Of a stretch of DNA of 64,000 bases, positions 1 through 10,070 are shown piece by piece (the stretch's first letter is position 1; each line of letters opens with the position of its first letter). Source of the stretch: Aquatica leii (taxonomy: Eukaryota; Arthropoda; Insecta; Coleoptera; Lampyridae). The notes under the pieces are model-generated. The model was not told the DNA's origin. It searched no databases and saw only the letters and a program-made list of their open reading frames with translations. The position numbers and the translations under genes were made by a program. The stretch is from the NCBI GenBank assembly GCA_035610365.1, contig CM069432.1:229484532-229548531 (forward strand), written 5' to 3'.

Positions 1-44
1 AACAAAAACTTATTGAATACTCATTTGATTAGTAAATTTAGAAA

Positions 45-605
45 ATTTTACATTTCATAACGGTTTTGTAAAAATGTCAGCAAGATTGTCTTCTAATGGA
101 ACGTAATTCACTTAAACTACACATTTTTCAACATGATCACGTATGAAATTTCATGGTTTTTAATCATGGTTGTCCATGTAGATTTTTGACTGTAAAGTTT
201 CTCCAATAAAATCAGCTGCTAAATTGTGTAGAAAGATTATTTCAGCAACAATGCCAACTGCTGGAACATATTCACGTTATTTATCAATTTTTCATTACTA
301 AATTTTATCTCATTTGAAGTCCTTGTTATTTTCATACCTAAAAATGTTTGTAGTTCTCCCAAGTTTTTAGCTCTGAATTTTTTATATAATAATTTTATCA
401 TTTCATCCACTTTTTTTGTGTCTCCCATAATCAGTATATCATCCACCCAAATGACTATATGTATACCATTACCAATGTAAAGACAAGCATCATTTAGGGA
501 TCTCTTCAGACTGTTTCTTGTCGCAAAATTATGAAAACAGTCGTTTCAGGCTCGTGGAGATTCTTTCAAACTACAAAAGGATTTGTTGAGTTTGAAAACT
601 TTTCT
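45..605 (-). pseudogene. Copia-type retrotransposon pol remnant (RT end and RNase H)
   Basis: Read on the reverse strand, 605 to about 480 encodes a degraded Copia RT segment with the pieces KVFKLNKSFCSLKES and NDACLYIG. Next comes the RT catalytic motif WVDDILIMG near 450, then the LGELQTFLGMKI segment that follows it in Ty1/Copia RTs. Further down, towards position 60, VNYVPLEDNLADIFTKP matches the end of Copia RNase H. Several stops and frameshifts interrupt it, so it is dead. Neither LTR nor the gag/integrase part is visible, and the element may continue to the left of the window. The family call rests on the order and wording of these motifs. Confidence 0.8.
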
Positions 606-1522
606 TCTATAATAATTTAACCCTTTGGGAATCTTAATATATATATCGGTATTTAATTTTAATTAATTCAGTTAGAAAACTATACTATTCAGTTTTAATA
701 ATATACAATTTGTTTGATCTTTATTTAACGATGAAAAAATTGTGCAGCATTTTTTTATAAAGTACAACGATAAACTGCAGTTAAATATTCTTGTGGCATC
801 GACTCATCAGTAGCTTATACAATAATTGGTTCTGGGAGGGATGAAATAAATTGATGAACAGTAGGAGTATTTTTTATATCGTTTTTATAATACAATATTA
901 GGTAGTTACTTATATCTATTATAATACAAAATTTAAACGTCGCCGTTTTTTACTTTATTGATACACTTTAATTTTTATTAATAACACCTTTGAGGTAGAT
1001 ACATCCTTTTGACCCCCTCTGTAAACGCCACTGCAACATAGACACGTATTAAATTCCAAAATTTGTAAAATTTAAGAAAAAATTAAAACCGTTGAAACAT
1101 TGACGTTTTAAAATTGACATGTATTTTTTTATTTTGCAGTTGCATGGCCGTGATCACCATGACCTCAAATTAAATACATCGGTGTGAAAAACTTTATTCT
1201 AATTTATAAAAATGTTACTGCGATTCGTACCTACTTATCTACTGTGTATTTAGAACGTTTATACATAAATGATCTTATATGAATTTTAGAAGAAATTATT
1301 TAGAACTTTACAGGCATTTGTTGTTATGGAACCCTTGACTTACTTGGTAATTTGTTACTGAAATGTTAAAAAAGGTGAAGACGTTGGTACACCAGCCGGA
1401 GTTCAGTTCAACAAATGTCGCCGATATTAAAAACCTTTACTGATGCTTCTCCACAACGAAGAGTTTAGTTATTTTTGTTAAGTGTATATATATATTTATA
1501 GCATAGAATAGAAAAACACAAC
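606..1522. other. AT-rich non-coding stretch
   Basis: No open frame or recognisable repeat terminus is seen here. The sequence is AT-rich with short homopolymers and looks like decayed intergenic DNA. Confidence 0.5.
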
Positions 1523-1740
1523 GTAGTTTATAAGCTAGACTGTATTAGATGCAATTTGTGTTATATAGAACAAACCAAACAGAAGGTTAAAAATTGGATT
1601 AACAACCATAAATATGATTGCAACAGAAAAAAAGGCGATACAGCTTTAGCAGCACATCATTCATGCATAAAAATAATATAAATTTTGATAACAATTCAAT
1701 AATTTTTGATTATACATTACTTGCCAATTGTTTGTTGAAC
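1523..1740 (+). pseudogene. Penelope-like element GIY-YIG endonuclease fragment
   Basis: A frame from 1523 reads YKLDCIRCNLCYIEQT, then KYDCNRKKGDTALAAHH. This is the start of a GIY-YIG nuclease domain as found at the C terminus of Penelope-like retroelements: a Cys pair, a YIG-like CYIEQT and the conserved NRKKGDTALAxHH. The frame breaks soon after. No reverse transcriptase part is present upstream. A hammerhead-like motif about 190 bp downstream is in the place where PLE pseudo-LTRs carry one, which supports the assignment. Confidence 0.7.
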
Positions 1741-1913
1741 GTTCATGTACCTTGATATATTTGAAAATTTTAATTATTAAGTTGTCCATGTTCTTGATGG
1801 TCTGGTAAATGGTTTTGCTTTAAACTATTCTTGTAAGTTTTATGTTGTAATGTTATCTGTAATTAATTTAGTTGCATATTTTTAAGTTACGAGTTCTAAT
1901 AAATTTAAGTGGC

Positions 1914-1943
1914 TTGATGACGTGCATGCTGGAAGCACGAAAC
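1914..1943 (+). ncRNA. Degenerate hammerhead-ribozyme-like core in a PLE terminus
   Basis: TTGATGA (1914-1920) is followed by a stem II whose arms GTGC and GCAC pair perfectly, then GAAAC (1939-1943). This is the order of a hammerhead core (CUGAUGA, stem II, GAAA). The invariant first C is T here, so catalysis is not expected. PLEs are known to carry hammerheads in their pseudo-LTRs, and this lies downstream of a PLE nuclease fragment. Confidence 0.5.
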
Positions 1944-2595
1944 ACAGTAACAAAAAAGACTAAAGTGGTTTTTGTATGCTCTTCCTCAGTAAAGACTTTA
2001 AATTTTGTATTGTAGGGTAACAATTTTATTTAGATTAAGGTAGTATGTATTAAATTATATAAAGTAATTACTTTAACTTAAGAGTTTTTTTTGTGTTTAT
2101 TATAAAAAAGTTTATTGTTGTATTGATCATGTTTGAAGTTTGAGGAAAAGTACTAAATCGTTATTAAAACCGTAAAAATTTAGCTTACTTTAATGAGAAA
2201 TATTTTTTATCAGCACAACTATCTAAGTATATATGTACGTTGTACTATACAACACTAAATTTACTTAAAAACTAAAATAATAAGTTGTTTTTTTAGTCAG
2301 CATAAGAAAAAACAACAATAATTACTAATTAAACTGCAATCTGCAAAATTAAAGGTATCGATAATGGCTTAATACTAAAACTGAATATATACGTTGTAAC
2401 CACAAAGGAATCATAGACATTATACGTTTGACAAAAACTTACTGTACAGATTTAAATTCAAAAATTACTGGCTAAGTTGAAAATATTATAAGAAAGTACA
2501 TCAGCATAAAAAACCAATTAAAGAAGAGACTAACTAATCCAATTATAACAAGAAAAACATTTGATAAAAAATTACTTTAAACTGCAAATGCGTTG
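1944..2595. other. AT-rich non-coding stretch
   Basis: No coding or structural feature is supported. It probably includes the decayed 3' part of the preceding PLE. Confidence 0.4.
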
Positions 2596-2790
2596 ATTAT
2601 ACACTTAGACTTTCTAGAAAAACTAAAAATAAGAAAAAATATTGCAGTAATATGCTGAAACATAGATATCAAATTAAATCATAACCTAGAATTTGATGGA
2701 CACACGTAAGTTAACTAAAACACCAAAACTTGGGATTCAAGGAAGATCAGAGAAGCGATTGAACTTATTAAATTTACTAGCTTTAATTGA
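2596..2790 (+). pseudogene. Possible PLE endonuclease C-terminal scrap
   Basis: Broken frames read KLKIRKNIAVIC, LNHNLEFDGHT and then WDSRKIREAIELIKF. The last piece resembles the segment at the end of PLE GIY-YIG domains; compare KRKFRESIEIIKH in the PLE near 22.87 kb of this window. Stops interrupt it. It could be a chance resemblance, so confidence is low. Confidence 0.3.
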
Positions 2791-3450
2791 AGCAACTAAC
2801 AAACTATAGGTCTAGCGTTTTTTAAGGTTGTTTTCCTTTAGATCTTCAAGCAAATGTAGCTGACAAAACCCGTTTGCAATTTTATTTCGTTTTATCAACT
2901 TCTCCTACCATTTTTATGGAAAAATTCAAGATTTAATCGTGGAGTTCAGAACGCACTAAATGTTCCATCTAAAGAAAATAAAATAAATAATATAGAATAA
3001 CAAAAAAACAAGAGAACATAAAAAAGAACAACCAGTAGTATATCCATTATTTTGAATCATAAAAAAAAAATTGTAGTAAATCAAAAGTAAAAAAATAGAC
3101 CTAAAATTAATCTAATTAACAATCAAAAACTGTTTTAGTACATTGGTTGACCTACTAAGAAATGTATGTGTACCTAATGACATTACCTAAAAACGATTTT
3201 GAAATTTTCAGAACCATTGTATAAAAAATGTGAAAAAGTGGGTAAGTGACAAACAATTTGGCTTAGAAAATTCCCTTCGACTTGTAAGTGTTGATCAAGT
3301 AAAAAACAAAAAATAATTTTTAAAAAAATTGCAAGCTTGCTTAATTATTACTTTATCTTAATATTAAATTTCTTTATTTTTGCAATAAAGGTCATTATCT
3401 TAACAATCTTGAAATTTACCCTTTTTTATTTATTTTTTTTAAATTTTTAT
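2791..3450. other. AT-rich non-coding stretch
   Basis: No gene or repeat terminus was recognised. Confidence 0.4.
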
Positions 3451-3539
3451 TTTATCTTTTTATCACTTTTGGCTGTTTATTGATTATTTTATTGATTGAT
3501 TTATTAATAGTTTTAATTTGTTACTTTTGACACTTGTCG
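3451..3539 (+). repeat. Left direct pseudo-LTR fragment of a PLE
   Basis: This stretch and 4791-4857 share the same blocks in the same orientation: TTATC, then TTTTGGCTGT, then CAATTTGTTA or a close variant, then TTTTGACACTTGTC. It directly abuts the RT-coding remnant that starts at about 3540. PLEs are known to carry such partial direct copies (pseudo-LTRs). Confidence 0.55.
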
Positions 3540-4765
3540 TCAGTTCTTTCGATGTTGTCAATCTTTTTCCTTCTATCCCTCCTGAAGAATGTGAATCTCT
3601 CATTCGTAATCTACTTTTTTCTAACGGTTTTTTAAGCACTTACCAAATCTTAGATGTTTGTTCTCTTCTTGACTTAGTTTTCAAGCAATGTTTTTTCAAA
3701 TTCAATAACAATTATTATTCTCAATTATGAGGTTTAGCTATGGGTTCAAACATTTCTCTCCTTGCTGCTGAAATATTTATGCATAATATTGAAAATTATT
3801 TTTTTTTCAATTTTTCTTTTTGTAGCAAGATTACTTTTTGGTTTTAGATGACTGCATTATTCTTTTTAATGGTTCTTTAAACGATATCAGTAAATTTGAC
3901 TATTTTAATAATTCACTTCATCACAAAATAAAATTTACTTATAAAATTGAAAACAGTAATTCTCTTCTTTATTTAGATCTATTTATTTTACGTGATAATA
4001 AAAAATTTAAATTTGTAATATATCGGAAACCTACTTATACGGATTGCTTAATTTTTTTTCACTCTAATCATACGTATAATTATAATCATAAAATTGCTTT
4101 ATTTCGATCTTTAATAAATCGTCTGTGTTCTATTACTCTTTCTATAACTAGTTTTAATAAAGAATTGAACATTATTAAACTTGCTTATAATAATGGTTAT
4201 CTTTTTCGAATTTTAAACACAGTTATTCATAGAATTCATTTTTGCCATTTATTTAAAAATTTGGTATATAATAAATCTAGGAAAAATGATATTTATCGTT
4301 CTATTCCATACTATGGTCTTCTTGTCTTTTCCTTAAAAAAATTTTGATAGAATTAATTGATTATATTTCTTTTTCTACGAATAATCTTATACTGCTAATA
4401 ATAAAGATCCTATTTGTGCTTTAGATAAATCTGGCGTTTACAAAATTTCTTGTTCTTTTTGTAATTCTTCTTATGTCGGTCAAACTGGTAGAAAAGTTAG
4501 ATTAAAGAAACACATTAATTTTATTAATAGCAATTTAAATACCGGTATCTCTAATACCTGTTCTGCTTTTGCAAATCACATTCGATCTACTAGTCATTCT
4601 TTTTCTCCTGATCTTAATATTAATTTTTTTAATTTTCCCAATAAAGTTTATTATCTTTACAACCTCGAAATTGTAATGGTCTAATGTCTAATGGTAATTC
4701 TTCTACGTGTCTTAATGAACTTCTTGATTTAAACACTTCTCCTCTTCTTAATCCTAAATTTTAAT
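3540..4765 (+). pseudogene. Penelope-like element: RT plus GIY-YIG endonuclease, decayed
   Basis: The frame opens within the RT with FDVVNLFPSIP, typical of PLE RT, and continues through GLAMGSN, a decayed VLDDC catalytic motif near 3840 and YRKPTYTD near 4025. The linker contains the usual NGY segment. From about 4425 a GIY-YIG nuclease follows: GVYKISCSFC, SYVGQTGRK and FANHIRSTSHSF. There are at least three stops or frameshifts. The RT lacks its N-terminal half, so the copy is 5'-truncated exactly at the pseudo-LTR boundary. It makes no functional protein. The assignment to PLEs rests on having both domains in the right order. Confidence 0.85.
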
Positions 4766-4790
4766 TTTATTCTTTTTGTTTTATGTAAAT

Positions 4791-4857
4791 TATCTTTTAT
4801 CATTTTTGGCTGTCTATTTATTGATAGTGTCAATTTGTTATTTTTGACACTTGTCAG
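4791..4857 (+). repeat. Right direct pseudo-LTR fragment of the PLE
   Basis: Matches 3451-3539 in the same orientation. It lies just after the GIY-YIG remnant, where a 3' pseudo-LTR is expected. Confidence 0.55.
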
Positions 4858-4941
4858 TTGATTTTTTTATTACTTGGTATGTTCCTTTAATAAGTTAATA
4901 TATTAGCTATATTTTTAATTTACAACTAATTTGTAGTAATA

Positions 4942-4970
4942 CTGATGATGTCATTTAAAACTGTCGAAAC
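4942..4970 (+). ncRNA. Weak hammerhead-like core
   Basis: CTGATGA (4942-4948) and GAAAC (4966-4970) are spaced as in a hammerhead, and both lie in the 3' end of a PLE. The intervening stem II arms do not pair well, so this is a degraded copy at best. Confidence 0.3.
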
Positions 4971-4989
4971 ATGTTATAAAATAAATTAA

Positions 4990-5479
4990 AAATTAAAACA
5001 TGTGGAGAAGGCTTTAAGTTAAGATCATTTCATTGTATATATAATACTCCATTTTAAAAGCATGGATTACTTTAACGTTACTTGTTTAATTAATATCCTA
5101 AAACTTTAGTTAAAATTGTTAACAAAAACATCTAAAACGTTTTTTCAGAAAAAAAGAAAGCGAATTATAATCGTCTAATTATAAGTGTTTAAACCTTCCC
5201 AAGAATAAACTTATAGTCAAAGAGTAAAGGTTTTATTTTACAACGTAAATCTATAAAATTTCACATTACCCTCAGTTGTTTTAAAAAGAAATTTCTCAAT
5301 TTTTTTTGTTTGATGTAACCGTCAGTCAATTAAAACGTAATTTCGCAATTAGAACTTGAGTGATCATGGAAAGCCTACAGCAAAATATTTCCCGAGTTCA
5401 TATTCTAACAAAAGAATGAAATTATAAAACCATTACCAACTAAGCAATTTAATCTAAGGCTTTAAATTTAGCATGCAGA
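4990..5479. other. AT-rich non-coding stretch
   Basis: Nothing recognisable was found. Confidence 0.4.
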
Positions 5480-5770
5480 ATTTCCATCATAAGTCCTAAC
5501 GAACCGAAAACGAATCCCCCGTTACATTGCAGAAATTACCGCCATTTTACGGTGACACAAAGCGTTCATTGCGACAGCCGGGAAGTCTTTATTATATTAA
5601 ATATTATGGTAATTCGTAATTATTCTCATTCGTCGGTTGCGGTACCGTTCGTTAAGCATTGTCGTTTTTCACTTCAAAGGGAGTAGATGGCGAATCAAGA
5701 AACGAGAAAGGTCGCCATTTTGTATAATTTATCTTTCACGGCGCTTTCTTTTTTTACTCTTCGCATAAAA
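5480..5770. other. GC-richer unique segment, unexplained
   Basis: This segment is visibly richer in GC than its surroundings. It has no repeats, no long ORF and no TE motif. It contains CCGCCATTTTACGG, GACAGCCGGGAAGTC and several TAATTA/TAATTC-like sites. It could be a conserved non-coding or regulatory element, or an untranslated exon. Nothing in the sequence decides between these. Confidence 0.25.
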
Positions 5771-6978
5771 AGCATTATATTAATTATTATTATTGTTACT
5801 GATAATAATTTAACGTTACCAATATCAACGATCTCTGTACACTAATAATTTATCTTCTTTCGTCTTTGTTCGATACATTTAATTTTTTCTTGAACAATTA
5901 ACATTTAAAGCGACCCAGATTTTCCAAAAAAGATTTAAATAACGTAATGAAAAATTGATTCTACCTTTAAATAGTGTCTTTAATATTTAACTTCACCCGT
6001 CTCACGTACCTAATTGTAGGTATATAAACTCAAGAATACACGACTGAAGTTTAAAGATAAAATGTTTAACTTTTATTTCCACACATTGACTAGTAGAATA
6101 TTGCATAAAAGCGCATACTATATGATAGTTACAAACTTTCATCAGTCAATATGCAAATATGTGTAAAAACTTGGAATAGTCACTTTTCACTTGAGAGTTG
6201 GCAAATCCAATTTAATATGAAGTTTATAACGCAAACATGACGTTTTCTCGTTATGTTGCATTTGAAAAAGAATTTTCCAGCACGTAAAGAAAATATTGTT
6301 GCTTTCGGTAAGCAATTTTATTTACGTGTAATGTTGTTACGTGCCAAATTAAAGAAGTTATTAAATTACAATATGCCAATAAACGTTGCTCTTGACATTC
6401 GCTTACAACTCGAATCAAATGCAAAAGAGGGAAATATAGTTTTGTACTCATTCATTCCTATTAGGGAAAGAATGACTTGTTCGAAACAGTTTATATTTAC
6501 ATTAACTTCTTTCAAGACTGGGGTTAACACTTTTTTACGTTTTAATGTGCCAATTCAAAATTTATTTCAAATCAGAACGAATTTGGGTTAATCTTTAAGT
6601 TATTTTCGCTTAGTTTTATTTCGTTTTGTTAAAGTTTCTTTCATAATAAAACTAGAAATAGTTTGTATTTTATTTACTGTTAATTTAATTATATAGTTCT
6701 TGAAAATTACACTGATCGACAAAAAACTTTCGTATGTTAAATTAGTTAGAATGGCTGTTTGTCATGTAATATTTGCTCTGATTTCACATTTGCACAGCAT
6801 TTTATTGTACCGGATTATGTTGTTTTTTTGTAATACTGTGATACTTCTGTAATATGCTACTATTGTTAAAATATTTTGGAAGAATCGCCCACTATGTTCG
6901 TTTCTTACAACGTCGAGATTTTCAGGAAAAAAGTCAGTATGTAAATCCAGAAATAGTTATTTATTACAGGAGAAAAAA
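5771..6978. other. AT-rich stretch with one unconvincing ORF
   Basis: The only open frame is 6253-6591, 112 codons starting at TTG. It has no recognisable domain and no visible gene signals. The rest is non-coding. Confidence 0.35.
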
Positions 6979-6980
6979 AT

Positions 6981-7042
6981 ATTAGGTTTTAGCTCGAGGT
7001 TGTGTTGTTGTAGAGACAAAAAACCGAGAGCTAAAACCTAAT
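6981..7042. repeat. Hairpin: perfect 15-bp inverted repeat
   Basis: ATTAGGTTTTAGCTC (6981-6995) and its exact complement (7028-7042) enclose a 32-nt loop. It lies immediately outside the left end of the pogo-like transposon and may belong to the element that transposon inserted into. Confidence 0.7.
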
Positions 7043-7058
7043 TTTTTTCCCGTAGGTA

Positions 7059-9792
7059 GACCGGGGATAAAAGTGCCACGGGGAGAAAGTGCCACATCCC
7101 GTCATACCTACAGAGTCAAGATAAAGTAGAGAACATTCATATCATATGGTAGGGCACCGTCCGGCGTGTTTCTGTAACGGCAGTTTAGTCTCGCTTTGGT
7201 CTTGTAAGAGCGAGTGTATATGATTTTGTGTTTTTGGTATCCGAAAGTAAAACTATTTTCAGTTTAATTTTTCTTTTTGTGCGCTGCAAATTGCATCAAA
7301 ATCAAACTGGGTAAGTTTATTTCAATACTATTATTATACTTTTTTTGTTATAGTTATTTATAACAATCAATATTAAAGTAGGTTTTTTGTTTGTAAGAAT
7401 TTTATGGGCAAAACCACGTTGGGGCAAAAAGTGCCATGTTTTTTTTTGGTGGCACTTTTTACCCCAGCATTACGAACAACTAAGTTATTCTTTTTTGTTA
7501 TAGTTACTTTTATTACAGGTTGATATGTATAAAAAGAATAATAGGTAATTTTTATTATTGTAGTATGCGTACATGCAGCAGGAAGACAGAAAGGGGTAAA
7601 ACCCTTTTAGACGTAATGTCACGTGCTGCAAATTTGGTTATCCAAGAAAGGCAGTCTATAAGGTCAGTCGCTAAAACATTTGGTATATGCAGAGTGTCTC
7701 TGAAAAGGTACATACAGCGTTTTGAAAACGATTCAGATACAGCTTTCTTTGGATATAGATCAGTTTTTAATGAAGAAGAAGAAAACTCTTTATTTGAATA
7801 TTTGACGCAGTCAGCACAAATATATTTTGGTTTAACTCCAATAGATGTCAGACGCTTGGCATACGAATATGCAGTACTTCATGAGAAAAATATGCCTGCT
7901 TCTTGGCAAGAAAATAAACAGGCAGGGCCAGATTGGTTTACGGCTTTTTTAAAACGGCATCTCAGACTGTCAATAAGAGCACCTGAAGCAACAAGTTTGG
8001 GAAGAGCAACATGGTTCAACAAAAAGAATGTGGGTGACTTCTACAACAAACTAAACGACGTTATGCAACAATATTCATTTACTGCTTCCAATGTATGGAA
8101 TACTGATGAGACCGGGCTATCAACAGTCTTAAAACCTCCAAAGATCGTAGGCGTGAAGGGATCAAGACAAGTTGGAGTTCTTACTTGGTGAAAGAGGTAC
8201 AAATGTTACGTTGGGAACAGCAATTTTTGCAGCAGGAACTAGTATATCACCTATGTTTGTGTTTCCGCGCAAGAACTATAAAGATTATTTCGTTCTAAGT
8301 GACCCCCCTGATTGTATCGGTACAGCAAATCCATCCGGTTGGATGACCGAAGATACTTTTTTTGTCTTTCTAAAGCATTTTATAACTCACGTTAAACCAA
8401 CAAAGGAATCACCAATCCTTCTTTTGCTGGATAATCATTCCTCTCACTTGGCGATTCCTGTCTTAAACTTAGCAAAGGATAATGGCATTGTTATGCTATC
8501 ATTTCCCCCTCATTGCTCACATCGCTTGCAGCTTCTTGATGTGGGTCTTTATGAACCGTTTAAGAAATATTTTTGTTCTGCACAAGATGGCTGGATGAGG
8601 AGTACCGCGGGAAAGACTATAACAATTTATGACATTCCATCCATTGTAAGCACTGCTTTACCGGTAGCAACTAACAATATTTTAAATGGTTTTAGAAAAA
8701 CTGGTATATTCCCTTTCAACAGGGATATATTCACTGACATTGATTTCGCTCCATCATACGTGACGGATCGACCAGCTCCTCTAACAGCAACTGAAGAACT
8801 TGACAATCAATCTAATGAAAACTCACAACAACCCATCGTCAACGAAAATATTCAACCGCTCTTCCCCTCTGAAAATACCGAGTCACCTGCCACTAATGAA
8901 AAACTTCAGCAACCCAATTCGAATAAAACTGTTCAGCAAACAAATGAGCAACCTGTAGAAAATTCAGTAGCTTGTCCATCTAACATTGGTCAAGGCACTG
9001 GTAAAAAAAAGTTTTTCGCCATATACGGTGAAGCCGCTACTCAAAGCCGGACCGCGTAAAGATTCCACAAAGGGAAGAAAACGAAATACACCGCTGTGCT
9101 TACGGATACGCCAGAAAAAGATGCATTAGAGCAAGAGCAGGCATTGAGACAACAGAAAAAAAAAGAAGGAAGTAAAGCAAAAGAAAAATCAGGTGAAAAA
9201 GAATGTATTTTCAACCAAAAACAAGGGTGCCTCAGCAACTAAAAAGAGAGCCGACTCGGAAACCTCAACTGATTCAGAAGAGTAGTGCTGTTGCCTACTA
9301 TGTGGTGACTCATATTTCAATAGCTTACCGTCAGAACAATGGGTCTAGTGTCGATCATGCAAGCAATGGGCTCATGACAAATGTATCACGGGTGATTCGT
9401 GGATGTTTGTTTGTTTAAACTGTGACAGTGACAATGATTAACAAATTTTACAAATTTATATATATCACACATTCGTTTTTTGTTTTGTAAAAATAAAAAT
9501 GTTTTGGTTTATTAATTACACAGCTTTTTACTGGTTAGGTAGGTACCTACATCACGTAAAACTTTTACCCCACGGCGGGCACTTTTTGCTCCATGCATGG
9601 TGTAACTAGTGCCATTTTTCAGTCCCCATTTAAACTATTTTTACAGATTATTTGATAGCCAGATGTATCTCATTTTCATGTTTTTTTATTAACAAATTTA
9701 TAACCAATGTGTAAGCAAAAAAACAAATTTAATTCCGCTTAATTTATTTTTCACTACAATATTTATAAAAAATAGCACTTTTATCCCCGGTC
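7059..9792 (+). mobile_element. Pogo-like DNA transposon, complete ends, dead transposase
   Basis: An 18-bp perfect terminal inverted repeat, GACCGGGGATAAAAGTGC at 7059-7076 with its complement at 9775-9792, bounds 2,734 bp. TA dinucleotides flank both sides (7057-7058 and 9793-9794), the target duplication of the Tc1/mariner-pogo superfamily. The subterminal DNA repeats an AGTGCCA/TGGCACT motif several times on both sides (for example near 7073, 7090, 7430, 7450, 9580 and 9610). These may be transposase-binding sites. The single gene inside is a broken DDE transposase. Confidence 0.85.
7520..9440 (+). pseudogene. Pogo-like DDE transposase with C-terminal Cys-rich finger, frameshifted
   Basis: The likely protein runs over three frames. 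The N-terminal part has a psq-type helix-turn-helix (SIRSVAKTFGICRVSLKRYI) and a second DNA-binding segment with GPDWFTAFLKRH. The catalytic domain shows NTDETGLS (first Asp) near 8105, then after a frameshift at about 8165-8190 LLLDNHSSH (second Asp) near 8437 and FPPHCSH, a signature of CENP-B/pogo-type DDE enzymes. Past about 9040 the frame shifts again. A basic tail and a PHD-like Cys/His cluster (LLCGDSYFNS, CKQWAHDKC, FVCLNC) run from 9290 to 9420. An in-frame TAG at about 9283 adds to the damage, so no intact transposase is made. Confidence 0.8.
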
Positions 9793-9794
9793 TA

Positions 9795-10070
9795 CATATA
9801 TAATACCTACACTATTTGTTTCTGTAGCGGGAAAAACGACGATTTAATATCAGAAAAATATTACAATATATTAAAGTCAAAAAATTATCGATGTGAAACT
9901 TGAAGTTTTAAACTGGTAGGCTGTTGTGCTTATAGCGACAATTAGACCTGCGTTGCTAAGGAAACCTTTAAAAGAATCAAATATCTGTCAATTTAATTAT
10001 GTGATTTGGTTTGGAAATTGCAAACTTAGTGATTGTTTAGTAGTTATTTTAAATAATATAAAGTTAAAAA
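9795..10070. other. Non-coding spacer
   Basis: Contains the right flank of the pogo-like target site and the likely leader of the Crypton remnant that follows. No gene was found. Confidence 0.4.

Noticed and set aside
6253-6591. 112-codon ORF starting at TTG
   Set aside because: No ATG near the start, no domain, no neighbouring signals; the length is possible by chance.
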